A DNA stretch of 64,000 nt from Propioniciclava sp. MC1595 (GTDB lineage Bacteria > Actinomycetota > Actinomycetes > Propionibacteriales > Propionibacteriaceae). Numbering within the stretch: the first letter of the stretch is position 1; every line of letters begins with the position of its first letter. The stretch is from contig NZ_CP071870.1 of NCBI RefSeq assembly GCF_017569205.1, positions 1,798,001 through 1,862,000 of the forward strand. The letters run 5' to 3'. Under the pieces are notes generated by a model. It was not told where the DNA came from. It saw nothing but the letters and a program-made list of their open reading frames with translations, and made no database searches. This document shows, one piece after another, positions 12,519 through 22,534 of this stretch. Both the position numbers and the translations under genes were made by a program.

Positions 12519-13649
12519 TCAGTTCCCCTCGAGCATCGCGACGAAACGGTCGAACAGGTAGGCCGAGTCGTGTGGGCCGGCGGCCGCCTCGGGGTGGTAC
12601 TGCACCGAGAAGCCGCGCAGGCGGCCGTCGCCGTCGAGCAGCTCCAGGCCCTCGACGACGTCGTCGTTGAGACAGACGTGGCTGACCCGGGCCGTGCCCC
12701 AGCGGGTGTCGGTGTCGCGGTCCAGCGGTGCGTCGACCGCGAAGCCGTGGTTCTGGGCGGTGATCTCCACCTTGCCCGTCCGGCGGTCGAGCACGGGCTG
12801 GTTGATGCCGCGGTGGCCGTAGGTGAGCTTGTAGGTGCCGAACCCGAGGGCGCGCCCGAAGATCTGGTTGCCGAAGCAGATGCCGAAGTAGGGCAGGCCG
12901 GCGTCCAGCACCTCGGTGAGCAGCGCGACCGCCTCGCCGGCGGCGGCGGGGTCGCCGGGCCCGTTGCTGAAGAAGACACCGTCGGCCCCCGTGGCGCGGA
13001 TGTCGGCCAGCGTCGAGGAGCCAGGCAGCACGTGCACCTCGATGCCGCGGCGGGCCATCATCGTCGGGGTCATGTCCTTGATGCCGAGGTCGACGGCGGC
13101 CACGGTGAAGCGGCGCTCCCCCTCGGCGGGCACGACGGCGGGCTGCTCGACCGTCACGTCGCCGACGAGGTTGGCGCCCGCCATGGGCGGCTGCTCGAGC
13201 ACGCGCGCCAGGAGCTTGTCGGCGTCCGTCTCGGTGGTGGAGATGCCCACCCGCATGGCGCCGCGCTCGCGCAGGTGGCGCGTGAGGGCGCGGGTGTCGA
13301 CCTCGGCGATGCCGACGACGCCCTGCTCGGCGAGCACCTCGTGCAGCGACCGGTTGGAGCGCCAGTTCGAGCGGACCCGGGACACGTCGCGCACGACGTA
13401 GCCGGCCACCCAGATGCGGCGCGACTCGTCGTCCTCGTCGTTCCAGCCCGTGTTGCCGATGTGCGGCGCGGTCGCGACCACGACCTGACGGTGGTAGCTG
13501 GGGTCGGTCAGCGTCTCCTGGTAGCCGGTCATGCCGGTGGAGAAGACGGCCTCGCCGAAGGTCTCGCCGGTGGCGCCGAAGGACACCCCACGGAAAACGC
13601 GACCGTCCTCGAGGACCAACAGAGCTGGTGGTGCGGTTCGAGGTTCCAT
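12519..13649 (-). CDS. carA: Carbamoyl phosphate synthetase, small (glutaminase) subunit
   Basis: Class I glutamine amidotransferase that hydrolyses glutamine and channels ammonia to CarB. The 376-residue protein has an N-terminal CarA-specific domain ([20 protein letters not shown] near residue 24) and a C-terminal amidotransferase domain with the nucleophile Cys in YFGICFGNQ near 254 and the His-Glu pair in QYHPEA near 349. A ribosome site GGAAGGAC precedes the ATG. It follows nusB directly; pyrR, pyrB and pyrC, often placed between nusB and carA in actinobacteria, are not here. Confidence 0.97.
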   Translation of the reverse strand: MEPRTAPPALLVLEDGRVFRGVSFGATGETFGEAVFSTGMTGYQETLTDPSYHRQVVVATAPHIGNTGWNDEDDESRRIWVAGYVVRDVSRVRSNWRSNRSLHEVLAEQGVVGIAEVDTRALTRHLRERGAMRVGISTTETDADKLLARVLEQPPMAGANLVGDVTVEQPAVVPAEGERRFTVAAVDLGIKDMTPTMMARRGIEVHVLPGSSTLADIRATGADGVFFSNGPGDPAAAGEAVALLTEVLDAGLPYFGICFGNQIFGRALGFGTYKLTYGHRGINQPVLDRRTGKVEITAQNHGFAVDAPLDRDTDTRWGTARVSHVCLNDDVVEGLELLDGDGRLRGFSVQYHPEAAAGPHDSAYLFDRFVAMLEGN

Positions 13650-13663
13650 GGTGGTGTCCTTCC

Positions 13664-14098
13664 TCACTCGGCCCCGGGATCCCCCGGAGCGGAAAGCCGT
13701 TGCACGGCGGCGTTGAGCAGCCCGTTCAGGAACGCGGGCGACTCGGGGGTGGAGAACTCGGCGGCCAGCCCGACGGCCTCGTCGATCGCGACGGGTGCGG
13801 GCGTGTCCGTGTGCGCGATCTCGAACAGCGCGATGCGCGCGAGGTTGCGGTCGACGCGGGCCATGCGCTCCAGCGTCCACGAACCGGTGAGGCTGGCCGC
13901 GATCACGGCGTCCAGCTCGTCGGCGTGCTCGATGCAGCCGTTGACCAGCTGGATCGTGAAGGGGCGCACGGGCGCCAGGCCGATGCGCTCGGCGAGCGTC
14001 TCCGCAGCGGGGCGGCCCCGCAGCTCGCTCTCGTACAGGACGTCGAGGGCGCGCTTGCGGGCCTTGGTCCGCGTGCTGTTGTCGCGGCGGTCGGTCAC
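13664..14098 (-). CDS. nusB: Transcription antitermination factor NusB
   Basis: RNA-binding partner of NusE (S10) in rRNA antitermination. The 144-residue protein is all-helical, with the family motifs [13 protein letters not shown] near residue 13, [20 protein letters not shown] near 74-93, and INEAV-like [14 protein letters not shown] near 103. Length is normal. The GTG start overlaps the efp stop by 4 bp, the usual efp-nusB pairing. Confidence 0.96.
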   Translation of the reverse strand: MTDRRDNSTRTKARKRALDVLYESELRGRPAAETLAERIGLAPVRPFTIQLVNGCIEHADELDAVIAASLTGSWTLERMARVDRNLARIALFEIAHTDTPAPVAIDEAVGLAAEFSTPESPAFLNGLLNAAVQRLSAPGDPGAE

Positions 14099-14664
14099 GC
14101 GCTGACGCGACCCAGGTAGCTGCCGTCGCGGGTGTCGACCTTGACCCGGGTGCCCTGCTCGATGAACAGCGGGACCTGGATCTGCTTGCCGGTCTCCAGC
14201 GTGGCGGGCTTGGTGCCGGCCGAGGAGCGGTCGCCCTGCAGGCCGGGCTCGGTGTAGGTGATCTCCAGCTCGACCGACGCCGGCAGCTCGATGTAGAGCG
14301 GGTTGCCGTCGTGGGTGGCGACGAGCGCCATCTGGTTCTCGAGCATGTAGTCCTTGGCGTCACCGACGATCTCGTCGGCGATGTTCAGCTGGTCGTAGGA
14401 CACGGTGTCCATGAACACGAACGCGTGGCCGTCGTGGTACAGGTACTGCATCTCGCGGCGGTCGACCGTGGCGCTCTCGACCTTGGTGTCGGAGTTGAAG
14501 GTCTTGTCGACGATCTTGCCGGACAGGACGTTCTTCAGCTTGCTGCGGACGACGGTGTTGCCCTTGCCCGGCTTGTGGTGCTGGAACCAGATGACCTGCC
14601 AGAGCTGGCCGTCGATGTCGAGAACGGTGCCGTTCTTCAGGTCGTTGGTCGAGATGGTGGGCAT
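14095..14664 (-). CDS. efp: Translation elongation factor P
   Basis: Relieves ribosome stalling at polyproline stretches by entering the E site. The 189-residue, three-domain protein has the loop HHKPGKGNT near residue 30 with the tip lysine that many bacteria modify. The EF-P signature is in the C-terminal half ([20 protein letters not shown]). It would be needed here for proline-rich products, including the Thr-Pro linkers of the amidase in this window. GGAAGG precedes the ATG. A hairpin and a promoter-like hexamer upstream suggest a fresh transcription start at efp. Confidence 0.98.
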   Translation of the reverse strand: MPTISTNDLKNGTVLDIDGQLWQVIWFQHHKPGKGNTVVRSKLKNVLSGKIVDKTFNSDTKVESATVDRREMQYLYHDGHAFVFMDTVSYDQLNIADEIVGDAKDYMLENQMALVATHDGNPLYIELPASVELEITYTEPGLQGDRSSAGTKPATLETGKQIQVPLFIEQGTRVKVDTRDGSYLGRVSA

Positions 14665-14699
14665 GCATGGTCCTTCCGGCGTCGCGTTTCCAACGGAGA

Positions 14700-14705
14700 A
14701 CTGTA
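14700..14705 (-). promoter_or_regulatory. Possible -10 element for efp-nusB
   Basis: TACAGT on the minus strand sits between the hairpin after the PaiB-like gene and efp. It would give a leader of about 30 nt carrying the GGAAGG ribosome site. The -35 would fall in the hairpin and is not recognisable. Confidence 0.35.
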
Positions 14706-14708
14706 CCG

Positions 14709-14729
14709 GACGCCGCAGGCTGCGGCGTC
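14709..14729 (-). terminator. GC-rich hairpin at the end of the PaiB-like gene
   Basis: A perfect 9-bp stem with a 3-nt loop (GACGCCGCA / TGCGGCGTC) overlaps the stop codon of the upstream gene. There is no clear T-tract afterwards, as is common for actinobacterial terminators. It may split the array between the aro block and efp-nusB. Confidence 0.5.
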
Positions 14730-15411
14730 AGCCGACCGGCGGGCGCAGGTGGCCCAGGTTGCGGCCCCGGATGTCGGCCAGCAGCGCGTGCCGCTGCTCG
14801 GCGTGCGGGACGCTGACCTCGTCCATCACGTCGGCCAGCGGGACGTTGCCCACCGAGCGCAACCCCGCGATCGCGCCGGCGATGTCGGCCGGGGTCCGGT
14901 TCTGGTTGAGCTTGGCCTTGGCCTCGACCCGGGCGATGGGCAGCTCGATGCCGACGATGGCGCGCAGCATCCGCTCGATGGCGTCGGGGTCGACCTTGTC
15001 GGTGTCGTAGCCGAACCGGTCGGACATGTCCCACACCGCGGCGCGCAGCCACTCGGCGTCGTCGTGGACTACCAGCGGCCCGTAGGCGTGCACCGTGACG
15101 TAGTTCCACGTCGGGACGCCCGGGGCCTCGGCGTTGGAGGCGTACCAGTCGGCGTCGATGTAGCCGTCGGGCCCCGACAGGATCGCCAGCGCCTCGCCCA
15201 GGTGGGGTTCCTTCCACACCGGGTTCACCCGGGTCACGTGGAAGACGAGCGAGCCGAGACCCTCGCCCGCGGCGTCCGGACGCCACGTGAGGGGCAGCAG
15301 GGTCGCGACCGGCCCGGTCTCGTGGGCCGTGACCAGCTGGGCCGTCTCGGCGGTCCCGAGCAGCGACCGGACGTGCTCGTCGGTCATCGCGAAGTGACGC
15401 GGGGTGTACAT
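14728..15411 (-). CDS. PaiB-family FMN-binding protein
   Basis: A 227-residue protein of the PaiB / FMN-binding split-barrel family. It starts MYTPRHFAMTD, the typical PaiB opening, and has the middle signature FHVTRVNPVW (residues 79-88) and the C-terminal AKLNQNRTPADI near 180. In Bacillus PaiB is linked to regulation of sporulation and protease genes, but the biochemical role of most homologues is unsettled. The ATG overlaps the aroB stop by 1 bp (TGATG), so it is coupled to chorismate synthesis genes. This gene is not a usual member of the aroB-efp interval and looks like an insertion. Function beyond flavin binding is inference. Confidence 0.85.
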   Translation of the reverse strand: MYTPRHFAMTDEHVRSLLGTAETAQLVTAHETGPVATLLPLTWRPDAAGEGLGSLVFHVTRVNPVWKEPHLGEALAILSGPDGYIDADWYASNAEAPGVPTWNYVTVHAYGPLVVHDDAEWLRAAVWDMSDRFGYDTDKVDPDAIERMLRAIVGIELPIARVEAKAKLNQNRTPADIAGAIAGLRSVGNVPLADVMDEVSVPHAEQRHALLADIRGRNLGHLRPPVG

Positions 15412-16496
15412 CAGCCGGCGAGCTCGGCGTAGGTGTCGCGCAGGAGGCCCTCGTCGGGGGCCTCGGCGATGAACGGGCTGCCCACGGCGTCCAGCAGCAC
15501 GAACCGCAGCGACCCGGCCCGGGTCTTCTTGTCGAGGTTCATGGTCTCGCGCAGGTCGTCCCAGGCGTCGGCGTCGTAAGTGAGCGGCAGTCCCACCGAC
15601 CCGAACACCGCCCGGTGGCGCTCGACGAAGGCGTCGTCGGCGTGGCCGAGGTTGCGGCTGAGCAGCGCCGCGAACTGGGCGCCGATGCTGACCGCGTAGC
15701 CGTGGCTCATCGTGTACTTCTCGCGACGCTCGATCGCGTGCGCGAGCGTGTGGCCGTAGTTGAGCAGCTCGCGTCCCACCTGCGCGCCGGCGCTGGTGCG
15801 CTCGCGCAGGTCGCCGGCGACGACGCCGGCCTTGACCTCCATCGACCGGGACACAGCCTCGGCGAGCGCGGCGCTGCCCGGGGTCAGGAGCGCCTGCGGG
15901 TCGGCCTCGAACAGCTCGAGGGTGCGGGGGTCGGCGATGAAGCCGTGCTTGGCCATCTCGGCCAGGCCCCCGCGCAGGTCGTCGGTCGGCAGGCTGGTCA
16001 GGAAGTCCAGGTCGGCCAGGACCGCGGCCGGCTCCCAGAACGCGCCGACGAGGTTCTTGCCCGCCTTGAGGTTGATGCCGGTCTTGCCGCCGACCGCGGC
16101 GTCCACCATGGCCAGCAGGGTCGTGGGCACCGACACGTACCGGACGCCGCGCAGCCAGGTCGCGGCCACGAAGCCGGCCAGGTCGGTGGTCGCTCCCCCG
16201 CCGAGGCCGACGACGGCGTCGGTGCGGGTGAACCCGTCCTCGGCGAGGATCTTCCAGCAGGCGTCCAGCACCTTGGCGGTCTTGGCCTTCTCGCCGCGCG
16301 GCAGCTGGACCTGCGTCACCTCGGCGTCGAGTTGGTGGGCCAGCGCGGTCGCCTCGTCACCCAGCACCTTGGGGTGCAGGATCGCGACGCGGGCGGCATC
16401 CCCGACGGCCGCGCGCAGGCCCGAGACGGCCCCGTGGCCGACCGTCACGTCGTAGGGCTGGGCCGTCGCGACGTGGATGGTGCTCAACCCGCTCAT
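15411..16496 (-). CDS. aroB: 3-dehydroquinate synthase
   Basis: Second step of the shikimate pathway: an NAD- and metal-dependent cyclisation of DAHP. The 361-residue product has the nucleotide-binding loop GGGATTDLAGF near residue 99, VPTTLLAMVDAAVGGKTG near 122-139, and the metal ligands in EMAKHG, NYGHTLAHAIE and HGYAVSIG. Its ATG overlaps the aroK stop by 4 bp (ATGA). Confidence 0.97.
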   Translation of the reverse strand: MSGLSTIHVATAQPYDVTVGHGAVSGLRAAVGDAARVAILHPKVLGDEATALAHQLDAEVTQVQLPRGEKAKTAKVLDACWKILAEDGFTRTDAVVGLGGGATTDLAGFVAATWLRGVRYVSVPTTLLAMVDAAVGGKTGINLKAGKNLVGAFWEPAAVLADLDFLTSLPTDDLRGGLAEMAKHGFIADPRTLELFEADPQALLTPGSAALAEAVSRSMEVKAGVVAGDLRERTSAGAQVGRELLNYGHTLAHAIERREKYTMSHGYAVSIGAQFAALLSRNLGHADDAFVERHRAVFGSVGLPLTYDADAWDDLRETMNLDKKTRAGSLRFVLLDAVGSPFIAEAPDEGLLRDTYAELAG

Positions 16497-17002
16497 GCTG
16501 CCGGCTCCTGCAGCCGAGCGATGATCTCCTCGACGACCTCGACCGGCTCGCGCCCGGAGGTGTCGACGTGGAGGCGGCCGACCGCCGCGTAGACGGGCGT
16601 GCGGGCCCGCAGCATCGTGATCAGGGTCGCCCGGATGCCCCCGCCGGCCAGCAGCGGTCGGCTGTCGTCCAGGCCGACGCGCTTGAACGCGTCGTGGGCG
16701 TCCACCTTGAGCCAGACGGTCTGCACGTCGGCCAGCGCCTCGGCGATCGCCGGGGTCATGGGCGCGCCGCCGCCGAGGCTGACCACGCCGTCGCCGACGA
16801 GCAGCGACAGGGTGGCGTCCTTCTCGATGGCGCGGAAGGCCTCCTCGCCGTCGTCGGCGAAGATCTCGCGGACGAGCTTGCCGTGCATCCGCTCGATCTC
16901 GGTGTCGACGTCGAAGAACGGCAGCCGCAGCCGCTCGGCCAGCAGCGCTCCGACGGTCGACTTGCCCGAGCCGGGGGCGCCGATCAGGGCGATCGTGGTC
17001 AC
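16493..17002 (-). CDS. aroK: Shikimate kinase
   Basis: Phosphorylates shikimate with ATP. The 169-residue protein has the P-loop GAPGSGKST near residue 8, the shikimate-binding region [13 protein letters not shown] near 31, LGGGAPM near 76 and the lid arginine in DSRPLLAG near 112. Length is normal. The GTG start overlaps the aroC stop (GTGA), and it is coupled to aroB downstream. Confidence 0.96.
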   Translation of the reverse strand: MTTIALIGAPGSGKSTVGALLAERLRLPFFDVDTEIERMHGKLVREIFADDGEEAFRAIEKDATLSLLVGDGVVSLGGGAPMTPAIAEALADVQTVWLKVDAHDAFKRVGLDDSRPLLAGGGIRATLITMLRARTPVYAAVGRLHVDTSGREPVEVVEEIIARLQEPAA

Positions 17003-18186
17003 GCCAGCCCCCGCTCGCCCAGGCGGTCGAGGTAGGCGCGGTGGTTGCGGGAGGTCTCGGCCAGCGAGTCGCCGCCGAACTTCTCCAGCATCTGCTCGGC
17101 CAGCACCAGCGCGACCATGGCCTCGGCGACGACGCCGGCGGCCGGCACCGCGCACACGTCGGAGCGCTGGTGGTGGGCCTGGGCCGGGGTCATGGACGCC
17201 GTGTCGACCGTCCGCAGCGCGCGCGGCACGGTCGCGATCGGCTTCATCGCGGCGCGGACGCGGAGCACCTCGCCGGTGCTCATGCCGCCCTCGGTGCCGC
17301 CGGAGCGGTTGCCGGTGCGGGCGATGTGGTCGCCGTCCAGCACCATCTCGTCGTGGGCCAGCGACCCGCGGGTGCGGGCGAGCTCGAACCCGTCGCCGAC
17401 CTCGACCCCCTTGATGGCCTGGATCCCCATGAGGGCGCCCGCGAGGCGGGCGTCGAGGCGGCGGTCGCCCTGGCTGTGCGAGCCGATGCCGGGGGGCAGG
17501 CCGGTCGCGACCACCTCGACGACGCCGCCGATGGTGTCGCCCTCGGCCTTGGCGGCCTCGATCTCGGCGAGCATGCGGGCCGAGGACTCGGCGTCGAAGC
17601 AGCGCACCGGGTCGGCGTCGATGGCGTCGCGGTCGGCGAACGTCGGCAGCGCCAGCCCCGTCGAGCGGACCGGGCCGATCTCGACGACGTGGCTGACGAC
17701 CTGCACCCCGTAGGCCTGGTCGAGGAAGTTGCTGGCGATCCGGCCGAGGGCCACGCGGGCCGCGGTCTCACGGGCGGAGGCGCGCTCGAGGATGGGACGG
17801 GCCTCGTCCCACTCGTACTTCTGCATGCCGGCCAGGTCGGCGTGGCCGGGGCGCGGACGGGTGAGGGCGGCGTTGCGGGCCTGCTGATCGAGGACGGCCG
17901 GGTCGACCTCGTCGGGGGCCATCACGGTCTCCCACTTGGGCCACTCGGTGTTGCCCACCATGACCGCGATGGGCGAGCCCAGCGTCTCGCCGTGGCGGAT
18001 GCCGGTGAGCATCGTCACCTCGTCGGCCTCGAACTTCATCCGGGCCCCCCGGCCGACGCCGAGCCGGCGGCGCCGCAGCGCCTCGGCCAGGTCGTCGGTG
18101 CTGACACGGACGTGGGAGGGGATGCCCTCGATCGTCGCCACCAGGGCGCGACCGTGGGACTCCCCTGCGGTCAACCAACGCAACAT
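16999..18186 (-). CDS. aroC: Chorismate synthase
   Basis: Final step of the shikimate pathway, the FMN-dependent elimination of phosphate from EPSP. The 395-residue product starts [12 protein letters not shown] and has [13 protein letters not shown] near residue 35, [12 protein letters not shown] near 112 and [13 protein letters not shown] near 310. GGGAG precedes the ATG at 11 nt. aroE, often found between mltG and aroC in relatives, is absent: only 19 bp separate the two genes. Confidence 0.97.
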   Translation of the reverse strand: MLRWLTAGESHGRALVATIEGIPSHVRVSTDDLAEALRRRRLGVGRGARMKFEADEVTMLTGIRHGETLGSPIAVMVGNTEWPKWETVMAPDEVDPAVLDQQARNAALTRPRPGHADLAGMQKYEWDEARPILERASARETAARVALGRIASNFLDQAYGVQVVSHVVEIGPVRSTGLALPTFADRDAIDADPVRCFDAESSARMLAEIEAAKAEGDTIGGVVEVVATGLPPGIGSHSQGDRRLDARLAGALMGIQAIKGVEVGDGFELARTRGSLAHDEMVLDGDHIARTGNRSGGTEGGMSTGEVLRVRAAMKPIATVPRALRTVDTASMTPAQAHHQRSDVCAVPAAGVVAEAMVALVLAEQMLEKFGGDSLAETSRNHRAYLDRLGERGLA

Positions 18187-18205
18187 GGGCGTCAGTCTCC
18201 CACGG

Positions 18206-19381
18206 TCAGCCGGTGCACTTCTTCTGGTTCTCAGGGCTGGCCGCGCACCACGCGCGCAGCTCGGCCACGGCGGCGTTGTGCTCGTCCAGCGTGTTGGTGA
18301 ACTTGGTCTCACCGGTGTCGAGGTCCACGGTCACGAAGAACAGCCAGTCGCCCTCGGCCGGGGCCAGGGCCGCCTCCAGCGCGGACCGCTCGGGCGAGCT
18401 GATCGGGCCCGGGGTGAGCTTGCCGGCCGTCGACGGGTGGTAGGTGTTGTACGGGCTGTCCAGCGCCCGCTCGGCATCGGTGGTGGCCGCACGACCGGTG
18501 GTGTTGTTGGCGTACGCCGTCGTCGCGTCGGACTGCAGGGGCATGCCCTTCTCGAGGCGGTTGTAGAACACCCGGGCGACCATCGCGCGGTCCTCGGCGC
18601 TGCGGGCCTCGCGCTCGACGATGCTGGCCATGACCAGCGTCTGGTACGGGTCGCCGAGCGGGGTGGATGCCGCGCGGTTCTCGAAGTCGATCTCGGCCGC
18701 CACCTTCTTGAAGTGGTTGACCGGGATCTGCAGCACCGACAGCGCGGTCGGGTCGGCCCCGATCTCGTAGGTCTCGGGGTACAGGAAGCCCTCGGCCTTG
18801 CCGCCGGCCCACTCGGGCAGGCCCAGCTCGGCGGGGTCGTCGATGACCGCCTGCAGTTCCTCCTGCGGGATCTTCGTGCGCTCGGAGATCTGCGCCAGGG
18901 CCTCGGAGAGGCGCAGCCCCTCGGGGATGCGCATCATGTTGCGCACGATGTTGGCCGGGTCGAGCAGCCGGTCGAAGGCGCTCTGCGCCGAGATCTCGGT
19001 GCGGAGGTTGTAGGTGCCCGCCTGGATCCTCGCCGCCTCGTCGGGGCGGCTCCGGGCGTACTTGGTGAAGGTGTCGGCGGACTTCACGACGTTGGCTTCC
19101 TGCAGCATGGTCGCCATCTGGCCCATCGTGGAGCCTGCGGGGATCGTGACCTGCACGTCCTCCAGCCCGGCCACGCTGATGTAGTCCTCCTGGGTGCGGA
19201 AGTCCATGAAGGCGTCCCAAGCGCGGTTCCCGACGAACCAGCCGCCGCCCACGATCACGGCCAGGGCGACGAGCACGGCCGCCCAACCCTTCATGCGGTG
19301 GCGCACCTCCGCCATGTCCCACTGCCCCGTCTCGGGGTCGCGCAGCCTGTCCCGTCGGCGGGCCCGGCGAGGCTCGGTCAT
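18206..19381 (-). CDS. mltG: Endolytic murein transglycosylase MltG
   Basis: A membrane-anchored enzyme that cuts nascent glycan strands and is thought to set their length. The 391-residue protein has a basic cytoplasmic start ([12 protein letters not shown]), one membrane segment at about residues 33-51 and a YceG domain with the catalytic glutamate in MASIVEREA near 258. Two cysteines occur in the C-terminal tail ([13 protein letters not shown]), possibly a disulfide. It starts 1 bp after the ruvX stop. Confidence 0.95.
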   Translation of the reverse strand: MTEPRRARRRDRLRDPETGQWDMAEVRHRMKGWAAVLVALAVIVGGGWFVGNRAWDAFMDFRTQEDYISVAGLEDVQVTIPAGSTMGQMATMLQEANVVKSADTFTKYARSRPDEAARIQAGTYNLRTEISAQSAFDRLLDPANIVRNMMRIPEGLRLSEALAQISERTKIPQEELQAVIDDPAELGLPEWAGGKAEGFLYPETYEIGADPTALSVLQIPVNHFKKVAAEIDFENRAASTPLGDPYQTLVMASIVEREARSAEDRAMVARVFYNRLEKGMPLQSDATTAYANNTTGRAATTDAERALDSPYNTYHPSTAGKLTPGPISSPERSALEAALAPAEGDWLFFVTVDLDTGETKFTNTLDEHNAAVAELRAWCAASPENQKKCTG

Positions 19382-19382
19382 G

Positions 19383-19862
19383 TCACACCTTTCCTTCGAT
19401 TCGCTCCCCGGCCCGCGCGCCGGTGAGGCGTTCGGTGTCGAGCGCGTGGTTCAAGATTGCCACGGCGGCGGCCTGGTCGATCACGGCGCGCTGGGTCTTG
19501 GCCGACCTGCCCGCCTCCTGCAGCTGCCGCGTCGCGGACACCGTGGTCATCCGCTCGTCCACCAGGTGCACGGCCACGTCGGGGAACGTGCGCGCCAGCC
19601 ACCGTGCCTGGCCCCGCGCCTTCGCGGCGGACTCCCCCTCCGCACCCCGCAGGTGGCGGGGCAGGCCGAGGTAGGCCACGACGGGTTCGTACTCTTCCAC
19701 GATCGCCGTCAGGCGGTCGCGCACGACCCGGGCGTCGGACGCCGGCGCGATCGTCTCCACGGGGAAGGCGAGGACGCCGCCGGCATCACACGCCGCGACC
19801 CCGATGCGCGCCTGCCCCCAGTCGATGCCGAGCCGGACGCCGCGCAGTGCGTCGTCCGTCAT
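19383..19862 (-). CDS. ruvX: Putative Holliday junction resolvase / rRNA-processing nuclease YqgF
   Basis: An RNase H-fold nuclease of 159 residues. The acidic active-site positions are visible in LGIDWGQARIGVA (residues 11-23), LVDERMTT near 104 and VIDQAAAVAIL near 128. Family members are implicated in pre-16S rRNA processing and possibly junction resolution. Its ATG overlaps the alaS stop by 4 bp. alaS-ruvX-mltG is the standard actinobacterial order. Confidence 0.94.
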   Translation of the reverse strand: MTDDALRGVRLGIDWGQARIGVAACDAGGVLAFPVETIAPASDARVVRDRLTAIVEEYEPVVAYLGLPRHLRGAEGESAAKARGQARWLARTFPDVAVHLVDERMTTVSATRQLQEAGRSAKTQRAVIDQAAAVAILNHALDTERLTGARAGERIEGKV

Positions 19863-22534
19863 CCGGCCAGGGCGTCGCGGATCGCGGCCAGCGCCGCGTC
19901 GGTGCCCGCGGCGTCGGAGCCACCGCCCTGGGCGAGGTCGTCCTTGCCGCCGCCCTTGCCGCCGAGCTGGGCCGCGGCGACGCCGACCAGCTGGCCGGCC
20001 TTCGCGCCGGCCGCGCGGGCGGCGTCGGTGGTGGCCACGATCACGACTGGCTTCGCCTCGCCGCCGACCAGCGCGACGACCGCCGGCTGGCTGGACAGCT
20101 TGTCGCGCAGGCCCATGGCCAGCGTGCGCAGGTCGCCGCCGCCGACACCGGGCATGGCGCGGGCGACGAGCTTGACCGCACCGACGTCGGTGGCCGAGGC
20201 GGCCAGGGCGTCGAGGTTGCCGAGCAGCTGCTGGGTGCGCAGGTCGGCGATCTCCTTCTCGGCCGACTTGAGCTGGGCGAGCAGCTTCTCGACGCGGTCG
20301 ACGAGCTGGTCGGGCTGGGTCTTGAGCGTGTCGGCCAGGGTGCCGACCAGGGCGCGCTCGGCGGCGAAGCGCGAGAAGGCGTCCCCGCTCACCAGCGCCT
20401 CGACGCGGCGGATGCCGGAGCCGATCGAGCCCTCGCCGAGCAGGTTCACCAGCCCGATCTGGGCGGTCGAGCCCACGTGCGTACCACCGCACAGCTCGCG
20501 GCTCCAGGCGCCGTTGAGCTCGACCATGCGCACGACGTTGCCGTACTTCTCGCCGAACATGGCCTGGGCGCCGAGCGCCTTGGCCTCGTCCAAGGGCATC
20601 TCGCGGTCGGTGACGGCGAAGTTGTCGCGGACCGCCTGGTTCACGATGCCCTCGAGCTCGGCCTTGGCGTCGGTCGAGAGCCCGGCCGTGGCATTGAAGT
20701 CGAAGCGCAGGTAGCCGGGCTTGTTGTACGAGCCGGCCTGGTGGGTGGTGTCGCCCAGCAGCTGGCGCAGCGCGGCGTTGACGATGTGCGTGGCGGTGTG
20801 GGCCTGGCACGCGCCGAGGCGCGCCGCGGCGTCCACCTGCGCCAGCACCTCGGCGCCCGCGGTTAGCTCGCCCTCGTTGACCAGCACCTTGTGCACGACC
20901 AGGCCCTGGACGGGACGCTGCACGTCGAGCACGTCGAGCGCCAGGCCGGGCGCAGTGAGGACGCCGGCGTCGGCGTCCTGGCCACCGGCCTCGGCGTAGA
21001 ACGGGGTCTCGGCCAGCACGACCTCGACGACGTCGCCGGGCTGGGCGGACGGGACGACCGCACCGTCGCGCACGATGCCGCGCACGCGGCTGGGCACGGT
21101 CAGGTCGGTGAAGCCGAGGAACGGGGTCTCGCCCGCCTCACGCAGCTGGCGGTAGGCCTCGGTGTTGACTGCGCCGCCCTTCTTGGCGCGGGCGTCGGCC
21201 TTGGCGCGCGCCTTCTGCTCACCCATGAGGCGGGTGAACTCGGCGCGGTCGACCTCGAGGCCGGCCTCGGAGGCCATCTCGAGGGTCAGGTCGATGGGGA
21301 ACCCGTAGGTGTCGTGCAGCTGGAACGCCTGGTCGCCGGCCAGCGTGGTCTGCCCGGCCGCCTTGGCGTTGCGCACCGCGACGTCGAAGATCTGGGTGCC
21401 GGAGGCCAGCGTCCGCCGGAAGCTCTCCTCCTCGGCGTACGCGGACGCCGACACGCGGGCCCACTCGCTGGTGACCTCGGGGTAGGACTCCTCCATGAGG
21501 CCCTTGCTGATCGGGAGCAGTTCGGGCAGCACCGGGTCGTGCACGCCCAGCAGGCGCATCGCGCGCACGCTGCGGCGCAGCAGGCGGCGCAGGACGTAGC
21601 CGCGGGCCTCGTTGCCGGGGGTGACACCGTCGGTCATGAGCATGAGGCCGGAGCGCACGTGGTCGGCCACGACGCGCATGCGCACGTCGTCGTCGTGGTT
21701 CGCGCCGTAGCGCTTGCCCGACAGCTCGGCGGCCTTCTCGATGACCGGGAAGATCTGGTCGATCTCGTACATGTTGTCCTTGCCCTGCATCAGGTAGGCA
21801 ACACGCTCCAGGCCCATGCCGGTGTCGATGTTCGGCTTCGGCAGCGGGCGCAGCACGTCGAAGTCGTCCTTGGCACGGACCGCGGACAGCTCCTGCTGCA
21901 TGAAGACGAGGTTCCAGATCTCGAGGAAGCGGTCCTCGTCGACGACCGGGCCGCCCTCGGGGCCGTAGGCCGGACCGCGGTCGATGTAGATCTCGGAGCA
22001 GGGTCCGCCGGGGCCGGGGACGCCCATGTTCCAGTAGTTGTCCTTCAGGTCGCGGCGCTGGATGCGCTCGTCGGGCAGGCCGACGGACCTCCACAGCGCG
22101 ACCGCCTCGGCGTCCCCCTCGGGGAAGTCGGGGTGGTGGCCGGGGCCGAGCACGGTGACCCACACCTTGTCGGGGTCGAAGCCGAGCCCGCCGCCGTCGA
22201 CCGAACCGGTGACCAGCTTCCAGGCGTGCTGGATCGCACCCTCCTTGAAGTAGTCACCGAAGGAGAAGTTGCCGTTCATCTGGAAGAAGGTGCCGTGGCG
22301 GGTGGTCTTGCCGACCTCCTCGATGTCGAGGGTGCGCACGCACTTCTGGCAGCTGGTGGCGGTGTCGTAGGGCGCGTCCTCGGCGCCGGTGAAGTAGGAC
22401 TTGAACGGCACCATGCCGGCGTTGACGAACAGCAGGGTCGGGTCGTTGTAGACCAGCGACGCAGAGGGCACCAGGGTGTGCCCGGCGGCGGTGAAGTGGT
22501 CCAGGAACCGGCGCCGGATCTCCGCGGTCTTCAT
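19859..22534 (-). CDS. alaS: Alanyl-tRNA synthetase
   Basis: Charges tRNA-Ala and edits Ser/Gly mischarging. The 891-residue protein has the class II catalytic start (FLDHFTAAGHTLVPS), FVNAGMVPFK near 36, and the zinc-type editing motifs HTATH near 578 and CGGTHVGST near 675. A C-terminal C-Ala domain ends with a Gly-rich GGKGGGKDDLAQGGGSDAAG segment, a DHHA1 hallmark. It overlaps both neighbours by 4 bp. Confidence 0.98.
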   Translation of the reverse strand: MKTAEIRRRFLDHFTAAGHTLVPSASLVYNDPTLLFVNAGMVPFKSYFTGAEDAPYDTATSCQKCVRTLDIEEVGKTTRHGTFFQMNGNFSFGDYFKEGAIQHAWKLVTGSVDGGGLGFDPDKVWVTVLGPGHHPDFPEGDAEAVALWRSVGLPDERIQRRDLKDNYWNMGVPGPGGPCSEIYIDRGPAYGPEGGPVVDEDRFLEIWNLVFMQQELSAVRAKDDFDVLRPLPKPNIDTGMGLERVAYLMQGKDNMYEIDQIFPVIEKAAELSGKRYGANHDDDVRMRVVADHVRSGLMLMTDGVTPGNEARGYVLRRLLRRSVRAMRLLGVHDPVLPELLPISKGLMEESYPEVTSEWARVSASAYAEEESFRRTLASGTQIFDVAVRNAKAAGQTTLAGDQAFQLHDTYGFPIDLTLEMASEAGLEVDRAEFTRLMGEQKARAKADARAKKGGAVNTEAYRQLREAGETPFLGFTDLTVPSRVRGIVRDGAVVPSAQPGDVVEVVLAETPFYAEAGGQDADAGVLTAPGLALDVLDVQRPVQGLVVHKVLVNEGELTAGAEVLAQVDAAARLGACQAHTATHIVNAALRQLLGDTTHQAGSYNKPGYLRFDFNATAGLSTDAKAELEGIVNQAVRDNFAVTDREMPLDEAKALGAQAMFGEKYGNVVRMVELNGAWSRELCGGTHVGSTAQIGLVNLLGEGSIGSGIRRVEALVSGDAFSRFAAERALVGTLADTLKTQPDQLVDRVEKLLAQLKSAEKEIADLRTQQLLGNLDALAASATDVGAVKLVARAMPGVGGGDLRTLAMGLRDKLSSQPAVVALVGGEAKPVVIVATTDAARAAGAKAGQLVGVAAAQLGGKGGGKDDLAQGGGSDAAGTDAALAAIRDALAG

